NCBI RefSeq assembly: GCF_041435195.1
Contig: NZ_CP108106.1
Location: forward strand, 496,001 to 560,000
Length of the DNA stretch: 64,000 nucleotides
DNA from: Streptomyces sp. NBC_00224
GTDB taxonomy: Bacteria > Actinomycetota > Actinomycetes > Streptomycetales > Streptomycetaceae
Direction: 5' to 3'
Numbering within the stretch: the stretch's first letter is position 1; each line of letters begins with the position of its first letter. Positions 33,173-41,725 of this stretch are shown one piece after another. Position numbers and translations under genes: made by a program. The notes under the pieces were generated by a model. The model ran no database searches. It saw nothing but the letters and a program-made list of their open reading frames with translations, and was not told where the DNA came from.

Positions 33173-35482
33173 GTGGGGAATCGCAGGCCAGTTGGCGTGA
33201 CGCCGTTCGCCAGTGATCGTTTACTCGGGGTGGAGTGTGTGATCGGTCCAGGCGGTGAAGAGCGGAGGCGTCTCAGTGGCGTCGCCTCCTCACGGCGTGG
33301 TGCTGGGGTGGTGCTCTTCGCCATATGCCTGTGGGGGCTTCTTGCCGCCCTGTATGCGGGGGGCATCGGTGGTCGGTTGTCACCCGAGACGCTGACGCCG
33401 GCGTCCGCCGAATCTCTCCGTGCCGACTCCGTGCTGGCGTCTCGTTTCGGCGCTGGGGATCCGCACCTCGTACTGCTGGCCGAAGCCCCTGGTTCGGTTG
33501 ATGAACCTCTGGCCGCGAAGAGCGGTCGGGATCTGACGCACACGCTCGCAGCCGATCCCCGGACCGCCTGGGTGCGCGGATACTGGCCGTACCGCCTCCA
33601 GGAGTTTCGGTCCCCCGACAGGCGTCACGCCCTGGTGCTGGTGCGGTTCCGCGGGGACGAGCGGGCGGTGCGTTCCGCTGGTGACGACGCGATCGCCCGG
33701 TATACGGGGACGGTCGGCCCGCTGCGGGTCGCTGCCGCAGGTGAGACCGCCGTTCTCTCCGAGACGGAACGCCTCAGCAAGCGCGGCCTGCTGCGGGCCG
33801 AGATCGTCACCGTCCCCCTGGTCCTGCTCATCCTGTTGTGGACGTTTCGCAGCGCCTTCGTCGCGCTGATCCCGATGGTGGTGGGCATCCTCGCTGTCGT
33901 GACCACGACCGCGTTGCTGCGCCTGCTGACCAACGTGGCCTCGGTGTCGGTCTTCGCCTTGAACGTCACGACGGCACTGGGTTTCGGGCTCGCCGTGGAC
34001 TACAGCCTGCTCCTGGTCAGTCGCTACCGGGAGGAACTGGCCCGGGGGAACGCTCCTGGGCCGGCCATGGAGGCGATGGTGCGGACGGCCGGGCGTGCGG
34101 TGGGGTTCTCCGGGGCCACTGTGGCGGTCGCCCTGTGCACGCTGCTGGTCTTCCCGCTGCCGCTGGTGCGGTCGGTTGCCTACGGCGGTGTCCTGGTCGT
34201 CCTCGCTTCCGCTGTGGGCGCGCTCCTGCTGGTTCCCGCTCTGCTGGTGCTGCTCGGGGAGCGAGTGAACCGGTGGGACGTCTTCGCTTGGCTGCGCCGC
34301 CGCAGGAGTCCGGAGCCTCACGAGGTGTCCAAGGGTGGCTGGTTCCGGCTGGCCGAGTGGGTGGCGAAGAGGCCGGCCGCAGTCACCGTCGGCGTGCTAG
34401 TGCTGCTCGTCCTCCTGGCCGCACCGTCGGCCCTGACGCGGTTCGGCCTGTACGGCGACAAGCTGCTCCCGGAATCCTCTCCGGTCACTCAGACCTCCAG
34501 GGAACTTCGCGGTGCTTTTGAAACGACGACATCGGGCGCGCCGTCTGTCGTTCTGCCCGGCCTGAGCGCAAGGCGCTCTGCCAAGTCACTCGACGCCTAC
34601 GCCCGCCGGCTCTCCCTCGTCGCGGGTGTGCGCCAGGTGGATACGGCGACTGGCGCTTACCGCGGGGGACGGCGGTCGGCGCGCGCGACAGCCCAGTCGG
34701 CGCGCTTCTCCACCGACACCGACACCGATGCCTGGCTGTCGATCGTCCCCACCATGAAGGACGCCCTCACTCCGGAGGGAAGCCGGCTGGCTGAGAGGAT
34801 TCGCCGCGTCCCCGCCCCGGTGCCGGCCCTCGTCGGCGGGCCGGGTGCCCGCCTGTCGGACACGGAGCAGGCACTGGTCGACCGACTGCCGCTCGCCGTC
34901 ATCTTCGCCGCCTGCGCCACGGCGTTGCTGCTCCTGGCGTACACCCGCAGCGTGCTCATCCCGCTCAAGGCGCTCTTGCTCAACGCCCTGAGTCTGATGG
35001 CCACTTTCGGGATCCTGGTCGCCGTCTTTCAAGAGGGATGGCTCGGTCCGCGCTTCGGAACTCCGGCTGTGGGCGTTACCGACGTGATCGCTCCTCTGAT
35101 GTTTTCGGTCGCGTTCGGCCTGTCGATGGACTACGAGGTATTTCTGCTGTCGCGCATTGTCGAGGAGCACCACCGGGGAAGCCCGACGTCAATCGCTGTG
35201 GCTACCGGTCTGCAGCACAGCGGACGACTGTTCACCTCGGCCGCGGTCGTCTTCGCCACCGTCATGGCCTCCCTGGCGCTGTCGGATCTGTTGCATCTGA
35301 AGGTGGTCGGGACCGGTCTGGCCGTGGCTGTCCTGTTGGATTGCACCGTCATCCGTGCCTTCCTCGTGCCTGCCGTCATGCAGCTCGCGGGACAGGCGAA
35401 CTGGTGGCTTCCGAAGGCGTGGAGGGCAGCCCCGCGGGCAAGGGGCGATGCCGCACGCCGCGCCGCTCTCCAGGGCAGGTAG
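33173..35482 (+). CDS. MMPL family (RND superfamily) transporter
   Basis: Up to 769 residues from GTG 33173; GTGs at 33230 and 33239 are alternatives near GGTGGAG. The two-fold RND layout is clear: TM1 VVLFAICLWGLLAALYAGG, an outer loop, then five helices (LVLLILLWTFRSAFVALIPM, FGLAVDYSLLLVSRYREE with the conserved GxxxDY motif), and a repeat in the second half (FGLSMDYEVFLLSRIVEE). Actinobacterial MMPL proteins export lipids or secondary metabolites using the proton gradient. Convergent with a P450 gene 71 nt away; the two may serve one small locus. Confidence 0.9.
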   Translation: MGNRRPVGVTPFASDRLLGVECVIGPGGEERRRLSGVASSRRGAGVVLFAICLWGLLAALYAGGIGGRLSPETLTPASAESLRADSVLASRFGAGDPHLVLLAEAPGSVDEPLAAKSGRDLTHTLAADPRTAWVRGYWPYRLQEFRSPDRRHALVLVRFRGDERAVRSAGDDAIARYTGTVGPLRVAAAGETAVLSETERLSKRGLLRAEIVTVPLVLLILLWTFRSAFVALIPMVVGILAVVTTTALLRLLTNVASVSVFALNVTTALGFGLAVDYSLLLVSRYREELARGNAPGPAMEAMVRTAGRAVGFSGATVAVALCTLLVFPLPLVRSVAYGGVLVVLASAVGALLLVPALLVLLGERVNRWDVFAWLRRRRSPEPHEVSKGGWFRLAEWVAKRPAAVTVGVLVLLVLLAAPSALTRFGLYGDKLLPESSPVTQTSRELRGAFETTTSGAPSVVLPGLSARRSAKSLDAYARRLSLVAGVRQVDTATGAYRGGRRSARATAQSARFSTDTDTDAWLSIVPTMKDALTPEGSRLAERIRRVPAPVPALVGGPGARLSDTEQALVDRLPLAVIFAACATALLLLAYTRSVLIPLKALLLNALSLMATFGILVAVFQEGWLGPRFGTPAVGVTDVIAPLMFSVAFGLSMDYEVFLLSRIVEEHHRGSPTSIAVATGLQHSGRLFTSAAVVFATVMASLALSDLLHLKVVGTGLAVAVLLDCTVIRAFLVPAVMQLAGQANWWLPKAWRAAPRARGDAARRAALQGR

Positions 35483-35553
35483 CCATGTGGGGCGTTCTCT
35501 CGCGACGATCGGGAAGCGAAGGTGGTGTGGCGTCGGTGCGGATTCCTCCGGCG

Positions 35554-36861
35554 TCAACTCAGCAGCACGGGCAAGGACTCGGCTCCGTAGACGATGGAGA
35601 GTTTCCGATACGGAATGTGCTCCGGATCGATCGCCAGACGCATGCCCGGAAAACGTCGTACCAGCGCGGGATAGGCCGCGCGCAGCTCCATCCGTGCCAA
35701 CTCGGCGCCGATGCAGCGGTGGATTCCGTGGCCGAAGGCCAGGTGGGACGAGGAACGCCGGGTCGGATCGAACCGCTTCATACTCGCGCCAAGCGACTTG
35801 TCGCGGTTCGCGCCGCTCAGCGAGCACAGCACGAGGTCGCCCTTCCGCAGCCCCACTCCGGAGACCTCGACGTCTTCGCGGACGAACCGAGGGAAAGCGA
35901 CCTGAACGGGCGACAGGTAGCGCAGCAACTCCTCCATCAATGTGTCGACGGAGTCGTCCTCGGCTCGGACCAGTTCGAAGGATTCCGGGTTCCTGAGCAG
36001 GACAAGGGCGCCGAGTGCCAACATGCTGGCCGTTGAATCCAGTCCTCCGGTCAGCACTCCGTCGGCAATTCCGGCCAGCTCCCTGTCGTCGATTTCATCG
36101 CCGTGTTCGCGCACAAGCATGCCGAGCAGACCGTCACCTGGTGACTCACGTTGCCGGCTGACGAGGTCTATCAGGCGGGACGTGGACGTCGACATGGCGG
36201 CCAACAAGCCGTCCGGCCCGCCGGACACATCGAAGTGGGCCGTGCTGAGCTGCTGGAACTCATGGCGGTCTGCGCGCGAAACTCCCAGGAGTTCACAGAT
36301 CGTCAGGGACGAAACGGGTAGGGCGAATGAACGCACGAGATCGACCGGACCAGACTCCTTTGCCATCGCGTCCAGTTGCCCCTCGACGATCTCATCGATC
36401 CTCGGCGCAAGCCTGACCAGCCGCCGCCTGGTGAACTCGGGGGTCAGCAGCCGTCGCAGCCTGGTGTGCTCCGGCGGGTCGCTGAATCCCAGGCCCCCGG
36501 GGCTCGCCGCCGCGTCGATGCCGGCACTGTCCACCAGACGGGCGAAGCTGCTGCTGAACACGTCAGCCCGGCCCAGCACCGCCTTGACCTCGCCATGGCC
36601 GCTGACAAGCCAGGCGTTCACGCCGAACCACCTGGCCAACCTTGTCACCGGTGCCGAATCGCACCTCTTGGCCATGTCCGCCACCGGATCCAGCCCGACT
36701 CGCCGCAAGATGACCAACAGCGAGCCGGGGAGCAGTGCTTCCGGGGACGGGCCGGTACCTCTCCTGCGGGCGCGCGCGAAATACAGGCGGGTCAGGAGCG
36801 AACCAACAAGAGAACGAACATTCCTCACACCACCGACACTATCGGTGCCCATGTGGGCCAT
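35554..36861 (-). CDS. Cytochrome P450
   Basis: 435 residues (ATG 36861; a second ATG three codons later). The haem-binding loop FGHGIHRCIGAELAR with its thiolate Cys, the K-helix EELLR (ExxR), PRFVREDVEV and the I-helix GGLDSTAS are present. The I-helix has D-S-T instead of the usual acid-Thr-Thr pair; the first Thr of the proton-relay pair is replaced by Ser, which may still work. The C-helix H..LRR (PPEHTRLRRLLTPEFT) is intact. Probably hydroxylates a small lipophilic substrate with ferredoxin partners encoded elsewhere. A non-standard ~30-residue N-terminus precedes the fold. Confidence 0.92.
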   Translation of the reverse strand: MAHMGTDSVGGVRNVRSLVGSLLTRLYFARARRRGTGPSPEALLPGSLLVILRRVGLDPVADMAKRCDSAPVTRLARWFGVNAWLVSGHGEVKAVLGRADVFSSSFARLVDSAGIDAAASPGGLGFSDPPEHTRLRRLLTPEFTRRRLVRLAPRIDEIVEGQLDAMAKESGPVDLVRSFALPVSSLTICELLGVSRADRHEFQQLSTAHFDVSGGPDGLLAAMSTSTSRLIDLVSRQRESPGDGLLGMLVREHGDEIDDRELAGIADGVLTGGLDSTASMLALGALVLLRNPESFELVRAEDDSVDTLMEELLRYLSPVQVAFPRFVREDVEVSGVGLRKGDLVLCSLSGANRDKSLGASMKRFDPTRRSSSHLAFGHGIHRCIGAELARMELRAAYPALVRRFPGMRLAIDPEHIPYRKLSIVYGAESLPVLLS

Positions 36862-36869
36862 TCAGTCAA

Positions 36870-37110
36870 ACAGGTGAAGTGAACCGTTCCGGATTCGGTA
36901 GAGACTCCGGACTGTCCCGAGTTGGGTGGAGTGGAGTCGATCTGAACCAGCCAGCCGAGAACACCGGTGCGTCCGCCCGGCCTGGACCCGAACGAAGACA
37001 TCGTCGGGGCGTAGCGGCGGAAGCAGTGCAGCCCGCGCTCCACGATCCGTATCGCTCAGGCAGGTCGCGCCATGAGGGCTCTGTGCGGAGCTCCCCCACG
37101 TCGGTTGGGA
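36870..37110 (-). mobile_element. IS5-family transposase relic
   Basis: Minus-strand scraps in different frames: SWRDLPERYGSWSA, the standard IS5 W-R-D-L-P-E-R block, and LGWLVQIDST, the first catalytic Asp region. The pieces are out of frame with one another and nothing of the remaining DDE domain is left. Fills the gap between the P450 and GNAT genes. Confidence 0.6.
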
Positions 37111-37128
37111 GAGCAAGCCCCCGCACGT

Positions 37129-37638
37129 CTACGAGGGTGGGGCAGCAGGCCAGGTGTACTCCAACTCAGGCAGCTCGAAGCCCTGCTCGAACCGGCATAC
37201 GCGTTCGTCGGTACGCAGAGCACCGTGCCGTTCATAGAAGGCGATGGCGCGGGTGTTGGCGCGCAGTACCTCCAGGTAGACCGCCTTGTCGGGATGCTCG
37301 TCGGCGGCCCATGCGAGAGCGTGACGCAGGAGCCGCCCCCCTGTCCCAGACCCGGTACGGCCCGGCCTGGCATGCAGGTTGTCCAGCAGGAGCCGACCGT
37401 CAGGCCGTAGCATCAAGTACGCGAAACCTGTCATTTCTCCCGCACTCTCCGCCACGAACAGCGCCGCCCCGGAAGGCGGTTCATGGAGCCGACCACGCCA
37501 AAGCTCCAGGCGCTCCTCCAAGAGCGGGCCGCTCAAGAAGCTGGCCGGCATGATCCCCGCGTAGGCTGCGCGCCAACTCTCCGCATGCAACCCCGCAACG
37601 TGCTCGGCATCGCTCTGTCCGCCCCTTCTGATCTCCAT
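37129..37638 (-). CDS. GNAT family N-acetyltransferase
   Basis: 169 residues from ATG 37638. MEIRRGGQSDAEHVAGLHAE and ESWRAAYAGIMP begin the fold; the acetyl-CoA loop reads RPGRTGSGTGGRLLRHALAW (R/Q-x-x-G-x-G), followed by VYLEVLRANTRAIAFYERHG, the usual beta5 and C-terminal part. Transfers an acetyl group to an amine; substrate unknown. 56 nt downstream of the PhzF-like gene, likely the same transcript. Confidence 0.9.
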   Translation of the reverse strand: MEIRRGGQSDAEHVAGLHAESWRAAYAGIMPASFLSGPLLEERLELWRGRLHEPPSGAALFVAESAGEMTGFAYLMLRPDGRLLLDNLHARPGRTGSGTGGRLLRHALAWAADEHPDKAVYLEVLRANTRAIAFYERHGALRTDERVCRFEQGFELPELEYTWPAAPPS

Positions 37639-37694
37639 GGCGCCCAGCTTCGCCCATGCCCACGGACGATGCCACACCTGTGCTGGTGAGACGG

Positions 37695-38549
37695 CTAACA
37701 GGGGCCTTGTGAAGACGGACCCCGGGCGTGCAGGGTGCCGTTCATGACCGTGACGGCGTCTCCGGTGAGGTGGACACGGTCGCCGTGCATGGCCGTGCGG
37801 ACCAGGCCGGTGCGCACGGACGCCTGAAGGCCGGTGAGCTCGTCCCGGCTGAGTCTCGCCGACCAGTAGGGGGCCAGCACGGTGTGGGCGCTGCCCGTGA
37901 CCGGGTCCTCGGTGATGCCTCTGGCCGGCGCGAAGAAACGGGAAACGAAGTCGTACTCCAGGCCGGGCTCGGCTGCGGGGGCCGTGGTGATGATGCCCCG
38001 CAGGCCCTCGCGGCGCGTCAGGGCGGCTACCGCGTCCAAATCGGGAACCATGGCCCGCACGGTGGCCTCTTCGGGCAGGACGGCCAGTAGATCGCCGAGC
38101 GCCCCGGCGCGGAAAGTGGCCTCGATCTCGACCGACAGCGCCTCGGACAGCCCTGCCGGCGGGGGGACTTCGGTGCAAGGCGCGGCCGGAAAGTCCAGGG
38201 TGATACTGCCGTCCGCGTCGGCATGCGTGACGAGGATGCCGTACCGCCGGCTGCTGAACCGCACGGCGCCCAGGAGCCCTCGCTCGGTGCGCAGCACGTG
38301 CGCCGTGGCCAAGGTGGCGTGGCCGCACAGTTTGGACTCGACGCGCGCGGTGAACCAGCGGATGGCCCAGTCGGCCTCGGCCTCAACGGGCAGCGGGAGG
38401 GCGAAAGCGGTCTCCGAGTGGTTCATCTCGGCCGCGACCTGCCGCATCCAGGAATCCTGCGGCCACTCCCCGGCGGGCAGCAGGCACACACCTGCCGGAT
38501 TCCCGGCAAACGGACGATCGGTGAAGGCGTCGACGACGTGCATGCGCAT
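37695..38549 (-). CDS. PhzF family isomerase/epimerase
   Basis: 284 residues. Opening VVDAFTDRPFAGNPAGVCLL, catalytic Glu in MNHSETAF, CGHATLATAH, and the second-half motifs SRFFAPARGITEDPVTGSAH are diagnostic of the PhzF diaminopimelate-epimerase-like fold. The family contains phenazine-pathway isomerase PhzF and many housekeeping members of unknown substrate; no other phenazine gene is nearby, so that pathway is not implied. Starts at ATG 38549; a second ATG two codons later is possible. Probably co-transcribed with the GNAT gene. Confidence 0.9.
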   Translation of the reverse strand: MRMHVVDAFTDRPFAGNPAGVCLLPAGEWPQDSWMRQVAAEMNHSETAFALPLPVEAEADWAIRWFTARVESKLCGHATLATAHVLRTERGLLGAVRFSSRRYGILVTHADADGSITLDFPAAPCTEVPPPAGLSEALSVEIEATFRAGALGDLLAVLPEEATVRAMVPDLDAVAALTRREGLRGIITTAPAAEPGLEYDFVSRFFAPARGITEDPVTGSAHTVLAPYWSARLSRDELTGLQASVRTGLVRTAMHGDRVHLTGDAVTVMNGTLHARGPSSQGPC

Positions 38550-38925
38550 GTCGCAAACGTAGCGACGCCGATGGAACCACCCCTACGGCCAATCCGGAAC
38601 GAGTGGCCCGGCCTGGGCCGGGGCACACGGGAACGGCCGCAGGGCCCCCGGGAGGCTTGGCTCGACAGGGGCCCCACTGACTGCCCAGATCCGCGACCAC
38701 GTGGGTGATCCCGGCGCGCCTTCGAGGCCCCTGTGATCCGCGCACACGTAAGAACCCGTCTTTGGACCTCGATGACCTCGCGCGGGCGGGACGGCAAGCC
38801 GTAGCACACGATCGCGGAGGCGGCGCGGGGCGGAAATCCGCTCGCGCGGTGCTAAACGCTTTGGCCGCGGCTGGAGATGTACGAGCATGGACGTCTTCAC
38901 ATTCCCCGTGCGCGGGGTGAGCGTT
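38550..38925. other. Intergenic, nothing recognised
   Basis: 376 bases upstream of the PhzF gene and downstream of the DUF2568 gene. Neither strand carries a frame with ribosome site or family resemblance. Confidence 0.4.
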
Positions 38926-39321
38926 TCAATGGGCGAGTTGGTTCGCGGAAACCAGCCACCGCCAGCGCCGACGCTCCGTGACAAGGGTGCCGACGGCCAG
39001 CAGGGTCACGGGAACCGCCGCCCAGGCAGGCCAGGCCAGCCACGAAGAGATCACAGCTGCGGCGAGTTGGAGCAGCACCAGCAGGATCGTGGCCCAGCCC
39101 GGCACCGCGATGATCACGTTGGCCTTGTCCCCCCGAGTGGAGAAAAGCGTCGGAAGGCCGATCAGGGCCACTACGGACACGGCGGCAAGCAGCCATGAGT
39201 GGCCGGCCAGGGCCCAGGGGGTGGCCACCCACGCGACGAGCTCCGTCGCGAAGCGCAGGGCGGACGCGGCGCGGTCGTCCGGTCGTCCCGAGGTCGTTTC
39301 TCCACCAGCAACGTCAGTCAC
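38926..39321 (-). CDS. DUF2568 / YrdB-like small membrane protein
   Basis: 131 residues from GTG 39321. Four membrane helices: LRFATELVAWVATPWALAGH, WLLAAVSVVALIGLPTLF, WATILLVLLQLAAAVISSW and AAVPVTLLAVGTLVT. The conserved opening A-LRF-tELVAW and the short loop after helix 2 (STRGDKANVIIAVPGW) fit DUF2568. Function unknown. Monocistronic. Confidence 0.8.
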   Translation of the reverse strand: MTDVAGGETTSGRPDDRAASALRFATELVAWVATPWALAGHSWLLAAVSVVALIGLPTLFSTRGDKANVIIAVPGWATILLVLLQLAAAVISSWLAWPAWAAVPVTLLAVGTLVTERRRWRWLVSANQLAH

Positions 39322-39554
39322 CTGCGGACGATCTCACGGCGCGCGGCCGGCTGCCAGGGGTTTGGGGCGCCACCGTCGCACCACGGCTTCGAGACCAGGC
39401 CGGGACAGTTACCCGAAGCGGGCCCCGGGGCGGCCCTCGGGGCGAAGTCTGTATCGCCGGAGCCGATCCGGCCGTCAGCAGGTGTGTGGCGTACGAGGCA
39501 CTGTTCGATGGGTCGTGTGACCAGGTCGGCAGTCGCATCGTTCCGGCTGGTGTA

Positions 39555-39790
39555 GGACGGGGTGACCTGTCGGATCGGAACTGGGCTCGGATTGAGCCGC
39601 ACTTGCCGAAGAACATGGGACGAGGCGGTCGTTGGAGAACCATCGCAGGGTGATCAATGGCATCCTCTTCCGGCATCGGACCAATGGTCCCTGACGTGAT
39701 CTGCCAGCACGGTTCGGGAGGTGGGCGACAGTGCACAACAGGCACCGAAGATGGTCAACGGAGCGACTGGCCGGGGTTGAGGCGGCGGAG
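39555..39790 (+). mobile_element. IS5-family transposase relic, frameshifted and with a nonsense codon
   Basis: Plus-strand text DLSDRNWARIEPHLPKNMGR and GGRWR starts the element; a frameshift at about 39645 is followed by HRRVINGILFRHRTNGP, a TGA where Trp is expected, then RDLPARFGRWATVHNRHRRW. Together these cover the first ~75 residues of an IS5-type transposase; the rest is missing. Confidence 0.75.
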
Positions 39791-39854
39791 GTTACGCCGT
39801 CGCCATCGACCGGGCCAGCCGCACCGCCTGCTTCCCGGGTGGCACACTCCTGCC

Positions 39855-39975
39855 GTGGCTGACATAACAACTCAAGTAGTGCCGGTGGCCTCCGCGCTTG
39901 CGGCAGTCGCTGTGACGCTCGCGGGCAACATGTATGTGGAGCGCAGCAAGTGGCAGCGGCCCCGGCGGGACGTCG
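39855..39975 (+). pseudogene. N-terminal fragment of a small membrane protein
   Basis: From GTG 39855 the frame reads VADITTQVVPVASALAAVAV then TLAGNMYVERSKWQR: one N-terminal helix followed by a basic stretch, the usual start of small Streptomyces membrane-anchored proteins. The text becomes unrelated after ~39975, where the IS21 relic begins, so the gene was probably cut by that insertion. Confidence 0.45.
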
Positions 39976-40098
39976 TCGAGAGGCCCCACTTGGTGGGTCG
40001 CTCGGGTGCACTGAGGGGTGGTGACGGGGCGATGTGGCCCCAGGCCGGCTCTTGTGGTGAGACGGTTCCTGTGGATTCCGGCAGAGGCGGTGCTGTGG

Positions 40099-40566
40099 AT
40101 GTCTTTATCCAAGCAAGAACTGTTCGACCGGATCCGGCGGGACAGCTGGCAGCGGCAGCCGTCGGTCCGGGCTCTGTTGCGTAAGTACGGCGTTCACCGT
40201 CGGCTGGTCCGCGAGGCTCTGTCCTCGCCGGTACCCACCCTGCGCCGACGGCCGGTGAGGACTTCACCGCGGATGGAGCCGTACACGAAGACGTTCGATG
40301 CCTGGCTGCGGGCTGATCTGGAGGCTCCGCGCAAGCAGCGTCACACCGTGCGGCGGATCGTGGCCCGGATCGAGGAGGAGTTCGGCGAGGCGATCCCGTA
40401 TCCGACGGTGCGGGACTTCATCGCGGCACGGCGCAAGGAGATCGCAGCCCAGGCAGGGGCTCCTGTGGAGGTGTTCGTCACCCGACACAACGCGCTTGGC
40501 GCGGACGCCGAAGTCGACTTCGGCGACGTCTACATGGACATCGCCGGGCAGCGCACCCGTTGCTAC
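40099..40566 (+). pseudogene. IS21-family transposase IstA, N-terminal two-fifths
   Basis: From ATG 40099: SLSKQELFDRIRRDSWQRQP, SVRALLRKYGVHRRLVREAL, SPRMEPYTKTFDAWLRADLE, TVRRIVARIEEEFGEAIPYP and AEVDFGDVYMDIAGQRTRCY, the first ~155 residues of Streptomyces IstA including the first catalytic Asp (VDFG). Similarity ends abruptly at about 40566, four bases before the inverted repeat that flanks the tRNA-fMet gene. Neither the rest of istA nor istB is present on the far side of the tRNA, so a deletion ends at the tRNA terminator. Confidence 0.8.
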
Positions 40567-40570
40567 GCGA

Positions 40571-40602
40571 CAGGGCCCGGATCCACCTGGATCCGGGCCC
40601 TG
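40571..40602. terminator. 15-bp perfect inverted repeat downstream of tRNA-fMet
   Basis: CAGGGCCCGGATCCA, CC, TGGATCCGGGCCCTG: 15 bp of stem with a 2-base loop, starting 9 bases beyond the 3' end of the tRNA on its own strand. It should act as a factor-independent terminator for the tRNA transcript, although no T-run follows. It is also where IS21 homology stops. Confidence 0.7.
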
Positions 40603-40610
40603 CTCAACAG

Positions 40611-40684
40611 TAGCGGGGACAGGATTTGAACCTGCGACCTCTGGGTTATGAGCCCAGCGAGCTACCGAGCTGCTCCACCCCGCG
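40611..40684 (-). tRNA. tRNA-fMet (CAT), initiator
   Basis: 74 nt without encoded CCA. The acceptor stem starts CGCGGGG and ends CCCCGCT, giving an unpaired C1-T72, an initiator hallmark. The anticodon arm is CTGGG-CTCATAA-CCCAG: anticodon CAT and the three consecutive G-C pairs that direct initiator tRNAs to the P site. The D-arm AGCTCGGTAGCT and T-arm with GGTTCAAATCC are standard. Monocistronic, with a strong hairpin downstream. Confidence 0.97.
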
Positions 40685-40820
40685 TCGGTAAACCCCACCG
40701 TACGCCATCCCGACGGGCACCGGAGACCACCTCCAAGAACCGAGGCTCCTACGCGGCGAAGCCGACATCGGTGACCTACTCGCACTTACCCCACCAACTG
40801 CCCAGGCGCTACGGCGAGCG

Positions 40821-40997
40821 CTATTCGTGACCGAGGCGGCGAGCCTTGCGCTCATGGGCGGCACCCCCTGGACTGGCCTCGGCCGCCGGCTTCGCCTGGG
40901 GCTCCATCGCCGACAGCTGCGCCGCTTGCTGACCACGCTCGGCGGCCTGGGCGGCCTGCTGCTACTGGCTGCGATCACGGTTCTTGTTCTTGGCCAT
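40821..40997 (-). pseudogene. Small conserved Lys/Gln-rich protein with in-frame amber codon
   Basis: ATG at 40997 follows AGGAG at good spacing. The frame reads MAKNKNRDRSQ, TAG, QQAAQAAERGQQAA, then SAMEPQAKPAAE and ends ERKARRLGHE with TAG at 40821. Streptomycetes have a small conserved protein of this kind (MAKNKN... start, Gln run, basic end); the twelfth codon should be one of the Gln run, so CAG to TAG is the probable change. Unless suppressed or re-initiated, only 11 residues are made. Function of the family is unknown. Confidence 0.65.
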
Positions 40998-41176
40998 GGT
41001 GACGTCTCCTGCCACATCGAGAAGCTAGGGCCATTACAGGCTCAAACGCTCCACCAGACACCGCAGCTCGGTCGACCACCGTGCGTAGCCACCCGCCACC
41101 GCCGATACGAATCCGCCCCCTCCCGCAGTTCCAGGGCAGCAGCCTCCTCTGCCGGGGGTGGCGGCCGGGTTGGTGG

Positions 41177-41710
41177 TCAGGAGCGTTGCGGGGTGGCGTG
41201 GGCGATGTACAGCTCGTCGAGTTGGGCGGTGCCCGTAGTGAGGTGCCAGGGGCCGCGCCAGGTCAGGACGGCAGCTGAGGCCGTGGGCAGGACGAGTTCA
41301 CTGCGGGGCAGGGCCCTGGTCAGCGCGCCGGTGATCTGGGAGTCGACCAGGCCGTGGAGGCTGGGGTTGTGGCCGACCAGCGCCAGGGTGTGGATGTGGG
41401 CCGGGGTCTGGCGGACGAGACCGAGCAGCGCGGGCAGCGGCGGGTGGTAGAGGCTGAGTTCGAAGCGGACCGGCGGCGGTGCGGCCAGTTCCTCGGCGAT
41501 CAGCTGCCATGTCTCACGGGTGCGGCGGGCGGGCGAGCACAGGACCAGATCCGGGAGCCACTGGCCCGTGAACATCCAGTGCCCCAGGAGCGGGGCGTCC
41601 CGACGGCCGCGCGGACTCAGCGGACGATCGTGGTCGACAACCCCCGAAGGCCGGGTGGCCTTCGCGTGCCGGACCACGACCAGCCGCCGCAGCGGCACGG
41701 CCGGCGTCAC
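41177..41710 (-). CDS. SixA-type histidine phosphatase
   Basis: 177 residues from GTG 41710 (an upstream start at 41725 adds five residues). Phosphohistidine nucleophile in VVVRHAKATRP (RHAKA rather than RHGE, the SixA form), DHDRPLSPRGRRDAPLLG, the second-His region TLALVGHNPSLHGLV and CSPARRTRETWQL are all present. SixA-type enzymes remove phosphate from protein histidines or small phosphate esters. Single gene; no ribosome site stronger than GTGAGGG. Confidence 0.9.
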   Translation of the reverse strand: MTPAVPLRRLVVVRHAKATRPSGVVDHDRPLSPRGRRDAPLLGHWMFTGQWLPDLVLCSPARRTRETWQLIAEELAAPPPVRFELSLYHPPLPALLGLVRQTPAHIHTLALVGHNPSLHGLVDSQITGALTRALPRSELVLPTASAAVLTWRGPWHLTTGTAQLDELYIAHATPQRS

Positions 41711-41725
41711 GCCCTCACCCCACAC

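Noticed and set aside
37695..38549. Phenazine biosynthesis based on the PhzF-family gene
   Set aside because: The family is broad and no other phz gene is present in the window, so the pathway is not supported.
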